DNA of 64,000 bases, from assembly GCA_963169105.1 (NCBI GenBank), contig OY720637.1, positions 34,591,925-34,655,924 on the forward strand, in the 5' to 3' direction. This document shows positions 22,560 through 32,475 of the stretch, piece after piece (the stretch's first letter is position 1; every line of letters starts with the position of its first letter). The translations under genes and the position numbers were made by a program. The notes under the pieces are model-generated. The model searched no databases. It saw nothing but the letters and a program-made list of their open reading frames with translations, and was not told the origin of the DNA. Source of the DNA: Ceriagrion tenellum (Eukaryota > Arthropoda > Insecta > Odonata > Coenagrionidae).

Positions 22560-23090
22560 GCGATCATGGCGTGAAGGAAGTGGAGTGCCTGCCGCAAGGA
22601 AACATTAGAGAGTGGAGCGTAAAAATAGCCACGCAGATTTGCCATCAGCCAATCACAAAAGAGAAGAATCGATCAAAAGATCGAGGGGGGAGAAGCGTTT
22701 CCTTTCGTCCGAGGAAGCGAGCACGGCGGAAGTCGTTCGGGTGTGGGAGGAGGAAGGGGGGGAAGACCGGGGAAGGCCAACGCCTGCAAGAGGAGTTCGA
22801 TGAACGCCAGGCAACCCTCCCCCACGACTCGCGACCTCCGGAATAACATACCTCCGCCACAGTACACTACACACGCCCGCCGCGCGCGAATCGTACCGGT
22901 TGGCGGAATGTATGTGAGGAGACGACGCCAGATTCGCTTCGCGGATTCTTCCCACCGAACCGGTTCCACGCCACCACCCCACGCTATCTTTCTAACGGTT
23001 CGCGGGATAGAGGACGGAGAGGAAAACGGAACAGTTTCGCCTTCTCGCGGGCATTACACTGTGGCGGCACATCTTTTTGTAGTTTCGTAA
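22560..23090. other. GC-richer patch with overlapping chance frames
   Basis: Frames of 91 to 115 codons overlap on both strands (for example 22743-23090 plus and 22653-22982 minus), as expected where stop codons are depleted by high G+C. The translations are rich in Pro/Arg/Gly and show no domain. Possibly CpG-island-like DNA near a gene outside the window; no gene is called. Confidence 0.3.
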
Positions 23091-23175
23091 TTTGATGATT
23101 AAAAACCTTTGAAATTTGAATATTAATTGTTTTGGTACATCGTTCTGTCTATGCAAATTGATGATTAATTGTTTG

Positions 23176-23513
23176 GTACATACATGCACACATACCAATC
23201 ACGCCGCTCCCTTTCGGGGTAGGCATAGTCACAAAGTTTCACTCATAAATACGTACATATTTGTACACATAACTATGCTTCACTAATTTCCTCCATACTG
23301 ACCTATCCATTCAAACCTCTTATGCAAGACTCCTAATATTCCTCCTCCTAAGAATTCCCTCAACCACAACTTTCTCGGCCTACCTCTACCTCTCGCACCA
23401 TTCATTTCACTTTAATATATCTGTTTCGTTATTCGGCTGTCATCCATTCTCAGCATGGCCAAACCAACGAAGCACACTCCTTTCATGTATGTCCATTACT
23501 GGAGCTCCAGTAA
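23176..23513 (-). mobile_element. LINE-A 3' end fragment with internal deletion
   Basis: Has the same 3' UTR (plus-strand ATCACGCCGCTCCCTTTCGG) and broken coding as other LINE-A copies. Relative to 14235-14793 it lacks the segment coding for the NRRACMKQCMGVNEAKE region: the sequence jumps from CCTCTTATGC to AAGACTCCTAATATTCC at about 23322-23325. CATACATGCACACATA at the 3' end is a decayed simple-repeat tail. Confidence 0.75.
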
Positions 23514-23830
23514 TTACTTTGTAATTTATTTAAAATGTATAAGGGCAAAAAGCATGGGAAAAAGTAACAAGAAGCCTAGAGACAGCCAACGGGGATTGTT
23601 AGTTGTTTATAAAGGAAAATGAATGGACCACCATGTTAAAAGCAACACGCGTTTTCTTTCGTGTGTGCAAATCTCGACACCACAACACAACACAGTCTTA
23701 AGGTAGTACGAGTGAAATATCATTTCACCCATAATTCAATAAATTTCGCCTCCTTTTAAAGATAAATATCTCACCCTTACAAAGAGACCAAAACATCACC
23801 CCTTTACCGAACTACTTTCCGAGATTTCTT
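23514..23830. other. Unannotated stretch
   Basis: No recognisable content. Confidence 0.4.
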
Positions 23831-23922
23831 TTATTATTAAATTATTCCACCGGTAAAGTTAGATTTTGTTGAATGTCATAGCATATCCTCCCGATTTTCT
23901 ACATTTTCAGGAGACTACCGCG
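23831..23922 (-). mobile_element. LINE-B 3' UTR scrap
   Basis: ATTCCACCGGTAAAGTTAGA then GATTTTGTTGAATGTCATAG and TTTCTACATTTTCAGGAGAC match the last 90 bases of the LINE-B family. Coding is absent: this is an extreme 5' truncation. Confidence 0.75.
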
Positions 23923-24271
23923 TTTCAAATACCCTAAGAGCTGGACTGACGGGAGCAATTAATAATGCTCCCGGTAGGAGCCACCCATTCCAGATAGGTC
24001 AAAGGGTAGGAGCGAGACGAAAGGTAGTCCAGTGATGGTGTCACGCGAAAAACACTGTTGGGAAGCGGGGGGAGGGAGTCCCTCCCAACTATTTACTACC
24101 CAGAAAAATGAATATCACCTTCCAAAATATATATGCAAAAAAATGCCAGCCATTTTACATGGGAAATGGTGCGTTTATGAACACCAGAGAGACAGTATTT
24201 TAAAAATGAGGAAATTTCTGACACCTACATCTCGTCAACAAATAAAAGTATGTAGTTTGTATATTTCTTCA

Positions 24272-24560
24272 ACTATTTAAAAAATAAATCCCGTAATTTC
24301 CACAGTAATTTTTTCAGGATCACAAAAGACCTTCCAATGCGATGGAGTTTTAAAGGCCCCGCGTGAAAAAAATGAGTCAACTCACAAGATTTATACATAT
24401 ATTTATTAAATATCGAGGATTTCAGTCACGTGAAAGTAGATTATTGCACTATCAATACTTCAATATTTAATTCGTGCTTCTTACAGCTGCTGAAATTAAA
24501 ACGAAAAATTCGAATACAGTCTCCATCATGACTACGGAATTATCTCGGTCAAACTACCTT
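24272..24560. repeat. Dispersed repeat ending GGTCAAACTACCTT, copy 1
   Basis: Aligns with 51955-52240 along its length. Shared landmarks are AAAAAATAAATC, CAGTAATTTTTTCAGGATCA, AAAATGAGTCAA, CACGTGAAAGTA then ATTATTGCAC, CTGCTGAAATTAAAACG and the end AATTATCTCGGTCAAACTAC. A third relative at 42545-42813 has a different middle. Non-coding; class unknown. Confidence 0.7.
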
Positions 24561-24780
24561 GTGTTAGTATGAGCGAGATATGGTCATAATTAGTCATTCA
24601 GTTCTATGACAGGTTACGGTGATGGGAGTGATTTTTGTTGGTGTACCGATTGGCGCTACAATTTGCATTCCTGTTCTCATTGATGGCATTGATTGATAAA
24701 AGTGATTAAATGTACCATATCAATTTGATTTGTTAGGTATTCAAGGCTGTTTTGGGTTGTTCAAGTGAGTGATCGAGTGA

Positions 24781-24908
24781 AGAATCCACATTGAAAACAA
24801 TCCTTGTACTTTTCCACAATTATTTATTAACAGTCTCCTCCGCTTCTTCGTTCCTTCTGTTTTTAAATACCAGTGGAAAAATATCAGGATTGTTTTCAAC
24901 ATGGATTC
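24781..24908. repeat. Imperfect palindrome, arms about 36 bp
   Basis: GAATCCACATTGAAAACAAT then CCTTGTACTTTTCCAC on the left mirrors GTGGAAAAATATCAGGATTG then TTTTCAACATGGATTC on the right, separated by about 55 bases. GAAAAC in both arms recalls the GAAAC of PLE terminal units, but the rest of that motif is not seen. Confidence 0.7.
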
Positions 24909-24956
24909 GAATATAAATTACTTCCTAGAAGTGACGCCTGAAGGTGTAAAGTTCAT

Positions 24957-25275
24957 TAGAGGGAAGGATGTTGGGCAAGCGGGGAAGGGGAAGAAAAAGA
25001 ACTGCTTCCAATGACAAGCCTCCTAAAGTCTGAATACCGACGGAAGAAAATATTCTTCATGGTAACGCCAGTTCCAACATGGATGCAATGAGGAGAGCCT
25101 TTCAAATAACATAATAGGTTTCATGGACAGGATGAAGAAGGACAGATCGTATGCTGAGGCGAAAAAGGATATACTAGAATGAGATAGACCACTGAAATGT
25201 CGAAAACCGGGAGGAGATTCTCTGACACTCAAAAAAAAAATAACCTACCTTTAGCGATGGAATACATTTTTTTTT
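24957..25275 (+). mobile_element. LINE-B 3' end interrupted by a 105-bp repeat
   Basis: GAGGGAAGGATGTTGGGCAA then GCGGGGAAGGGGAAGAAAAAG is LINE-B coding (GRMLGKRGRGRKR). It resumes at 25112 with ATAGGTTTCATGGACAGGAT (IGFMDRMKKDRSYAEAKKDI), then the family 3' UTR and a T/A tail. The intervening sequence is foreign and is also found at 25972-26075, so it inserted into, or was captured by, this copy. Confidence 0.8.
25007..25110. repeat. 105-bp dispersed repeat inside LINE-B
   Basis: Matches 25972-26075 nearly base for base: CTCCTAAAGTCTGAATACCG, AATATTCTTCATGGTAACGC and CATGGATGCAATGAGGAGAG are shared. It sits exactly between two LINE-B coding blocks. The minus frame, HPCWNWRYHEEYF, is not known to me. 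Confidence 0.75.
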
Positions 25276-25971
25276 AATATGCTGTTTTATCACGTAGTTT
25301 AAGGATACATGACATTCAGTTCGCTATAATTCCATTTCATGTGTGTAGACATACTTCTGAACGCGAAATAATAATTTCTTAAAATCATAATTATAACTTA
25401 CAAACAAGTAGGATTCCCGCCGAGACTAATAGTCTATGTAAGCAACTATGAATATTTCTCAGAAAACTGTGAAGGAATATTAAAATTCTCCACATGCCGA
25501 CGCACGGAAGTCTGAAATGGGAAACAGCTGATCAAAATATATAGATTATATTTAATATAATAATTTAAATATAGAATTATAATTTCTGTAAAATTTGGCA
25601 CCGAGGCGTTTTTAGTCGTTGATTATAAATCCAAAGATAAAGGCAAAATTTTTTCAAAAAGCGAAATTCGTGCTCAAAATGGCAGGAAAGTATTTCAAAA
25701 TCGCTCTAATTATTTTTTTGCTGAAGTGGTAATTTACGCAAACGGTTGAATTGGGAAATAATTACTTACGCTCACGTACTAGCTAACTCATATGATCATG
25801 CCTCTAGCGGAAGCGGTACTAAATGAAAATATTTTTGCCAAGCGTAAATGCCTTGATGATACAATTAACATTGAATTTGCTCGTCGCGACGGTTCTCACA
25901 CTCACCAGAGTACATCCAACCAAGAGCCAAAACTGGAAACGAGTTGGTACGACAGAATGAAAACTGGCTTC

Positions 25972-26075
25972 CAATGCCCAGACTCCTAAAGTCTGAATAC
26001 CGACGAAAGCGAATATTCTTCATGGTAACGCCAGTCCCTACATGGATGCAATGAGGAGAGCCTTTCAAAAAATTG
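25972..26075. repeat. 105-bp dispersed repeat, second copy
   Basis: The same sequence as 25007-25110 with a few substitutions, here in a non-LINE context (25792-26160). The minus frame 25865-26068 runs through it. Class unknown. Confidence 0.75.
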
Positions 26076-26559
26076 GGCGTAAAAATGTGGCCTGGAGACC
26101 TAAATTGAGAAGAATCTCCTCAAAATTGGACATTCGGAAGAGTACAGAGATGAGAAAAATATAAACATTTACCCAAATTCAGGTCTTCACCACGCCACTC
26201 GTGTATATACATTTATTGTACATGTATATTTATCTATACATTAAAAATACATTTACACTTCTCGACCAATATATCTTCCCACCTCCAGCGAAGAGATCTT
26301 GGCTGAAACGATTCCGAACCGTTACTATTTTCCTTAAGCCTTCAGGGAACTTCCCAAGACACCAATGGAAGTCCAGAGAAATCACCCTCAGATTCCGAGG
26401 AAATGCAGACAGAGAACATATGTTTGAGCTTTCACGAGAGATGTGGTGTTTACAATACCAATAATTCGAGTTAATTTTAGCAGAGGTGAGGAATTTTCAG
26501 CAGAAAAAACGAAACCGCGACTCCATTATCAGGTTCCCCGAAGGTATGACTTATTACCT
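26076..26559. other. Unannotated stretch
   Basis: A weak short frame 26201-26464 lies in an AT-rich context. Nothing recognised. Confidence 0.4.
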
Positions 26560-26626
26560 TACCAGCAGCCTATTCTCCTCGTCCTTTCTGAGGGTCCACA
26601 TACAGTAGGAATCTCTAAATAAGATA
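26560..26626 (-). repeat. Duplicate of a LINE-B junction fragment
   Basis: CAGCCTATTCTCCTCGTCCT then TTCTGAGGGTCCACATACAG followed by TAGGAATCTCTAAATAAG is also present at 27373-27432, including the non-LINE-B portion after CCACATACAG. The two copies are about 810 bases apart in the same orientation. On the minus strand the first part encodes WTLRKDEENRL of LINE-B. Confidence 0.75.
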
Positions 26627-27007
26627 CAGACAAGGGCAAAGTTCAAGGCACTCGACGCATAAGCAGAATTGATTAGCGGGAAACAAAATCGAGCCGTTTT
26701 TTCCTTAAAAGGCAGCTGATCTACCTTCGCAAAATAAGCGGTCAACATTCAAGCTCAGAAAATTTGGATTCGTGAAAGAAAACAATATCGGAAATTCGGG
26801 TTCTATAAATGCGAAAATATTATCCACGGGAAGGAGATAATCGCTTAATGGATTGCAAGTACGCACACACAACACGTCGCCACCACATAATTCTGCACAT
26901 AAAATAGGCCAAAATATACGAAATCCACTAAATATGTGACAGCTGATGAGAACCCACACAAAGGAAAACACCAATTAGTTTTAGTAATTCTTTAATAGGA
27001 ATCTCTT

Positions 27008-27432
27008 TTTTTAAGTATTCTTCCGATGAAGGTAGGTTTTGATTAAAGTCAGAGTATCTCCTTCCCGGTTTTCTACACTTTCAGGGGCATATCTCGCTCT
27101 AGTATTTCGCCTCTACATACGACCTTCCCTTCTTCAGCCCGTCAATGAAACCTCTCCTCCTTCTTCCTCTACCCCGCTTGCTCACCATCCTTACTTCTGT
27201 CACACTCTTGAGCGACCAATTATCACAATCTCCAGCCGCCTACTCTGCCGATCTTGAATTTCATTAAGAAGTTTCCTTTCCTCGCCCACCATCTCAAGTA
27301 CTTCCTCGTTAGCCTTCCTCTCCGTCCATCTCATTTTTTCCATCCTTCTCCACACCCACATCTCAAATACCTGCAGCCTATTCTCCTCGTCTTTTCTGAG
27401 GGTCCACATACAGTAGGAATCTCTAAATAAGC
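27008..27432 (-). mobile_element. LINE-B 3' part, minus strand
   Basis: The minus frame 27200-27409 reads MWTLRKDEENRLQVFEMWV then RRMEKMRWTERKANEEVLEM and KLLNEIQDRQSR. The downstream 3' UTR has the family string TCTACACTTTCAGGGGCATA (plus strand) and starts at TATTCTTCCGATGAAGGTAG. The upstream end breaks off at CCACATACAG into sequence duplicated at 26560-26626. Confidence 0.8.
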
Positions 27433-27889
27433 GAAAATACCGAAGCCGTAATTAGCATTTAGGGGCAAATTACATCACTCATTCCCACCTTTCTTCCCTT
27501 TTTTCCTTCATGTTCCTTCCCTCTTCCTATATGGATGGCTTAATACTCCTATCACACTTCGGAGCGTCGGACAGCACGTAGGGTAATGTATGTACTAATA
27601 AGCCCTTTTTCACAGCGCCCTAAGCTCACAAGCTGAGGAATTTCCATTGAGTAATATCCAAGCATTTTCATCCGAGCGAAAGAATTCTGACCAAATTAAT
27701 AACGCGCCGTAATACATCCGTGCCAGACAAACTTTGAAGTAAAAGTTCCCGGGCAGTTCTATTCAGCATTTTTTAAGAGAAAAAATTCTGAATGCTATCT
27801 CAGAGAAAAAAATTGTGCTGTAAATAAGGTGGATCTGTTCTCCAACTTTACAGTCACTGGACTGGAAGTGAGCTCATTACTGCAATTGA
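27433..27889. other. Unannotated stretch
   Basis: No recognised content. Confidence 0.4.
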
Positions 27890-28105
27890 AACAAAAACAG
27901 TACAGTTTGTCACATTACACACCATTCCTGCAGTACAGTGATTGAAACAGAATACTTTCAGCACTGTAATACAGTACAGTTTTTACCTCAGTACAGTTCC
28001 TGTACTGTGATGCATCACCTTTTTAGTACATTCCTCTCCGCAACTCAGTCTCTACAGTACACTTCCAGGGCAAATTATTCTTAACCATTCAACCACAGTA
28101 CTGCC
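27890..28105. repeat. Irregular cluster of AGTAC/CTGTAC words
   Basis: CAGTACAG or its variants recur at roughly 27899, 27931, 27972, 27990, 28001, 28054 and 28097, together with GATTGAAACAGAATAC and AATTGAAACAAAAACAG doublets. The spacing is uneven, so this is not a clean tandem array. It may be a decayed short-period repeat. Confidence 0.5.
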
Positions 28106-28872
28106 CAGCTAAGCCAATGTCAGTAACTGACAAAATTTCATTTTTGAGATGATTTTGTGATTTTCAACCCCAAGGATTTTAAAAAACTAAACCAAAAAAA
28201 CCGTATACGTAGAGGTTTGCCAGATATCACGTCCATCTTTCACCGTATCTATCGTATTAACTTCTTTGTACTGACACTTCATTGTTACCATGTTATTACG
28301 TAGAACAATGTCATGTCCGAGTCTGTAGGTACATCTTTATTACTGCTTTTTTTTCTTTTTGAATTATTTTGCAAACTGATGTTTAATTCTAAAATCAAAG
28401 ATTAAAAATAGAAATTAAAAATTTATATTCTTACGGCCAAGGTTTATGATATCCCTTTCAATGATCCAGAAGAGCTGTCTAGGTAACAGTAACAATGAGC
28501 AAACCTTGACAAATGTTAATGGTGTCAAGTGAAACTCAGTACTAACTTTTTTTGTCATTTATTCGCAGTGGATTGAAAATGTACTCAAAGTTTTATAATT
28601 TAGAATATGTTAAATTGTAAGGCTTTATTATTACCATTCTATTATTTTGAACAATGGCATTTCCATGTCAGTAGGCACTTTTTTGTCATAATTTTTTTTT
28701 CTTTTCGAATTTTTTTGTAAACTTATGCTTAATTCTGCTATGCAAAAATTGAAAAAAGAAATGTAAAATTCTTAAACATTGTAATCTACTGTTCTTTATT
28801 AATGTACAAAATCGTCTCCTGGGCTAAAATAGCCTATGACAATAAACGGTGTTATTATTATTATTATTAATT
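28106..28872 (+). mobile_element. Probable LINE 3' UTR with internal duplication and (ATT)n tail
   Basis: Ends GACAATAAACGGTGTTATTA then ATTATTATTATT at about 28836-28869, typical of CR1/L2-type tails. Two segments about 346 bases apart are alignable (28282-28440 and 28628-28775): TTACCATGTTATTACGTAG with TTACCATTCTATTATTTTG, then AACAATGTCAT with AACAATGGCAT and TTCTTTTTGAATTATTTTG with TTCTTTTCGAATTTTTTTG. No RT coding is visible, so the whole is inferred from the tail. Confidence 0.45.
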
Positions 28873-29099
28873 CCCTTCCACACACCTCCGTGGCGGCTCG
28901 CACGGTAGCGTGCAATGCGCCTTCCGCCGGGGGCGAATGAACGCCGATGTAATAGCAAATTTTCTTCCTCCACTTCCCTCCTTGTCCTACATCGTATTCT
29001 CTATCAAGATATTGAGTCCTCTATCCCCCAATTACCTGTACCCGAGGGGTACGCAACCTCAAAAACAAGTGTACACCGCATTTCCATTTTAGCCATTTC

Positions 29100-29467
29100 T
29101 ATCGATTTCTAACCATTTTCATCCATATCTGTCCATTTCTATCCATTTCTGTCCATTTCTAACCATTTCTGTCCATTTTTGTCCATTTCCGTCCATTTCT
29201 ATCCATTTCAGTCCATTTATGTCTATTTCTATCCATTTCTGTCAATTTCTAATCATTTCTGTCCATTTCTATCCATTTCTATCCATTTCTGTCCATTTTT
29301 GTCCATTTCCGTCCATTTCTATCCATTTCAGTCCATTTATGTCTATTTCTATCCATCTCTGTCAATTTCTAATCATTTCTGTCCATTTCTATCCATTTCT
29401 ATCCATTTCTGTCCATTTATGTATATTTTTTGTCCATTTCAATCCATTTCTGTCCATTTCTATCCAT
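29100..29467. repeat. TCCATTTCTR tandem array with a 120-bp higher-order period
   Basis: Ten-base words TCCATTTCTR (with A/C/T variants) repeat continuously. A longer pattern, TCCATTTTTGTCCATTTCCG, occurs at 29172 and again at 29292, and the flanking variants repeat in the same order, giving an exact 120-base offset. Plus-strand frames of 98 and 142 codons (SIHFYPFxS and similar) are products of the repeat. A TTATTATTATTAA tail follows at 29478-29491. Confidence 0.9.
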
Positions 29468-29491
29468 TACCATCCATTATTATTATTATTA

Positions 29492-30638
29492 ATTTCAGTT
29501 TTCTTCGGCAGGTAACCACCTACCTGTCTTTTTCCAAGACAATATCGTTACTTTTGATGCCTTATGATTTATCTTCAATTCGCACTGACAATCTGAGCAT
29601 CAACTAAATTGAAATCTCATCGAAGATTGACTACATGAAGAATCGAAGGTGAAAACTTTAGCATCCAATAACTCAGAGCCAACAATGATGGAGTTAATGT
29701 CTTTTAGCTTAGCAAGGCAGATTATTGCCGAGTACAGTTAAGAGGACTGGTACTTCACTTACTGGTGAGTTTATTGCAGTTTAAGCTTATCTACAGTACG
29801 CCGGTAGAATATAATTTTTTTCTCAGGGGTGTTCTTTACAGTTACCCGCAGGGTTCGCGAATAGGTTCCAGTTTACGCACTGACGCCATACTTCACCAAA
29901 TCGAAACCGAATCCGCAATTCCGCACTTCCAGGAAACGAGACACCAGAGCACGTTCGACATGGGACTGGGACATTTAAAGAAAGGCAAGAGACACGTGAG
30001 AGGGAAAACAACCCGCACAGCTCTATGTATCCTCGCTTTCGAAACACAAAGCGCAGACGTCGAAAAGCAAAACCAGCGAAAAAAACAGATGACTAGCGAT
30101 TTCTGTTTCTCGCATGACTCGTGAATTCACACGACACAGCCGCGACTGTTTCTTTTCCCTGCACCGACCAGGTTGCGCTCATAAAGCAAGCGGGAGAGTT
30201 TCCCTCCAAAATACCCCCTTATTTCACCTTTTCCGCGCAAACGGGATATTATTTTTTTTTTACAAAAAACAGCGGCAGTTCCACGGATACACGCTTAACT
30301 GGCTCACGCAAAGCGTCTCACTGAAGAATACGTCTCCTTTAAGACGCTCGGAGCCATATTTTTCGGGCGCGCGAAGATTTTTCATAATTGCACAAATATT
30401 TTCCGAATAACGCCTCGTCAAGCATAGAAAAACAAGCACAACAAGCCCAGATGATATCGAATTGCTTTCACCTCGCTTTAACCCAAATAAAAAAATTCTA
30501 ACTCAACGTAACATAATAATTTCACCGCTTTAACTAAAGTAAACCAATCGTGGCATGTCAATTAATCACTCTTATCTTGACTTTAAGTTAAAACAACAAG
30601 TTAAGTTTTAGACAAGTTTAAAAGGAGCACAATTCTCA
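29492..30638. other. Unannotated stretch
   Basis: A 119-codon plus frame (29765-30124) and a 98-codon one (30114-30410) overlap other frames and carry no recognised domain. The first starts in sequence with GTGAGT-like words, but I cannot support an exon model. Confidence 0.35.
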
Positions 30639-30820
30639 GATCCATAATGGTAAGAATAAAATAACACAAGTAATTTCCACACCGTTTTAATGAAAATTGA
30701 CCATGGTTTCGAGACATCACGTCATTATCAAGGTAATGACTAAATGGTCGAAACTATGGTCGGTTTTCATTAAAAAAGTGCGGATATTACTATTGTTATT
30801 TTATTCTTACCAATGTGGAT
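30639..30820. repeat. PLE-type head-to-head palindrome with hammerhead-like core
   Basis: ATCCATAATGGTAAGAATAA on the left mirrors TTATTCTTACCAATGTGGAT on the right. The inner right arm reads TAATGACTAAATGGTCGAAA then CTATGGTCGG then TTTTCATTAAAA; the left arm on the minus strand reads TCTCGAAACCATGGTCAATT then TTCATTAAAA. Both are recognisable as GACC...GGTC-GAAAC units ending in an AT-rich tail, the pattern of the other PLE-type units, here facing each other. Confidence 0.6.
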
Positions 30821-31757
30821 ACACACTAGTTCCACAAAGTTACGCTTGAAACTCTTTCATACAATTCTCAGAGTTTATACTGCTCGCGAAGAGGTTCAAA
30901 CCATAGGACCTTGGGACATACACGTGATCCCGACACCCACCAGACAAACCTGCTGAGGTCGTGGTTTACATGAGGTAGAGCGCAACACACACGAATGATA
31001 TGTTTCACATTAAGAACCAAATAAGTATTCAATAATCGTAGAAAAAAAGTTGAAGAAAAGAAACCTCACAGAGCACCCTTACGGGAAGAGAGGGGCTTAT
31101 AAAGTTACACAAAAGATATTTATGAAGTGTAAAGAAAGGAATATTTATGGGTCCATAAAAAACTTACTTTAATAAGTAACAACAAATACCAATATGTTAA
31201 CTGAACTGAATTTCAGCAAGATATTCTAAAGCGTACGGTTAGGTTGAATTTGCAGCTAAAAATGGGCTATCACAAAGAAGTAAAAAATTAGAATAAAGAC
31301 ACGGCTTCAAATATAAACCCTTTGAGCAGTAAGAACGTTCATTTACGTCCTCGATCCTCCTGGCCATCCAGAGTATGATCGTACGTGTACGTCTTTCAAA
31401 TTTGCGCTTGAGCAGTAAAGGCATACGTTCAATCCTCCCATTCTGATGCCTTATAACATGTTCCATCTATCCTGGTGGTTGGTGAGCCCAATGATCACTG
31501 TAAAGTGTCACTGAAGAGTCCTGCCATCTATTCCATTATTCTACTATCAACATTTAGCCTTGAGGACGTGCACATCACATATAGTTGGTTCCATTGACGG
31601 AAGTTATATAATTTCAAAGCTGGTTTCATTCCTGTTCTAAGTTAATATTTTTGATCTCACACCACAATATTTAGCATCTTACTCAGTATAATTGTTTTGC
31701 TTATTTTGTTTTACTTGTGTAATGTATGATCTTCTTTTTTTCATTGTTTGTTTATCA
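30821..31757. other. Unannotated stretch
   Basis: A 75-codon minus frame (31239-31466) holds residues such as RKFERRTRTIIL that I cannot place. Nothing else seen. Confidence 0.35.
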
Positions 31758-31960
31758 AACAAACATGATTGTGTGAAATTCACAGGGGAAAAATCATTCG
31801 CCTGGACTGGGATTCGAACCCAGATCCATCGGGTTCGATTCCCAGTCCAGGCGAATGACTTTTCCACTGTGAATTTCACACAATTGTGTGATCACTAACG
31901 GGTGACTCCAATGAAGTAACAGCGCGGCTAGTTCCGTGGTTCTTTGAAAAACAAACGTGA
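31758..31960. mobile_element. Foldback tRNA-derived SINE, family S4, with target-site duplication
   Basis: The plus arm (about 31830-31949) matches the single SINE at 62600-62769: B-box-like GGTTCGATTCCCAGTCC, then CACTGTGAATTTCACAC, AATTGTGTGATCACTA and GCGCGGCTAGTTCC, ending TTCTTTGAAAA. The minus arm (31769-31825) repeats its head in inverted order, with GGACTGGGATTCGAACCC. AACAAACATGA (31758-31768) and AACAAACGTGA (31950-31960) flank the unit as an 11-base target-site duplication with one mismatch. This supports its having moved as one palindromic element. Confidence 0.8.
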
Positions 31961-32089
31961 GTTTGAGGTAGTAAAATTGAAATCGGAAGTAATTTCATTT
32001 CTTAAAAAAACACTCCTGGGGTCAGGGAAAACGAAAAAACCTACTACTCAGAGGGTAAAGTTATCCAAGTTGACTTATCTCCAACAAAT
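31961..32089. other. Short unannotated flank
   Basis: Nothing recognised. Confidence 0.4.
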
Positions 32090-32475
32090 ACACATACACA
32101 CATACCGACCACGCTGCTCCCTTAAGAGGAAGAAAAAGGTCTTCGTTAAGAATAATGAAAAGAAGAAGAACTTTGTTACCTTCGTTAGCCCTTGAATACT
32201 GGCTCTGTTTTTAGTAATTTCCTCCATGAAACCCCATCCTCACACCCCACTACCGCTTCTCTAAAACTAACGTTGCATTGCTTCAGACACGTCCTATTTC
32301 TATATCTGCTAATATTCTTCATTTTGAGTCTTTACCGCCTCATTTACCACTGAGTTTCGCGGATTTCCCCCACCTATCACAAGCATATTCCTTGTCATTT
32401 GACTCCCATCTATTCTCTCAACAACTCCCCAAACCAACGAAGCACAATCATTTTATATATGTACCTTCTCCAAAT
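32090..32475 (-). mobile_element. Diverged LINE-A fragment
   Basis: On the plus strand CATTTGACTCCCATCTATTC then TCTCAACAACTCCCCAAACC and AACGAAGCACAATC match the LINE-A segment CGACTCTCATCCATTCTCTC / ACCAACGAAGCACAC. Upstream, TTTCCTCCATGAAACCCCA corresponds to the WRK region and ACATACACACATACCGACCA to the 3' tail. Much older than other copies. Confidence 0.55.

Noticed and set aside
22653..23090. Overlapping 91-115-codon frames at 22.6-23.1 kb
   Set aside because: Frames are open on both strands at once, as expected from high G+C; no domain in any.
29179..29607. 142-codon plus frame (SIHFYPF repeats) as a gene
   Set aside because: It is a read-out of the TCCATTTCTR tandem array.
29765..30410. 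Two plus frames of 119 and 98 codons as exons of one gene
   Set aside because: They overlap in different frames, lack recognised domains, and I see no supported splice pair.
31679..31898. Pair of mirrored frames (FAWTGIRTQIH / FAWTGNRTRWI) as peptides
   Set aside because: They arise from the palindromic SINE; B-box DNA (TTCGAACCC) translates to such residues in many genomes.
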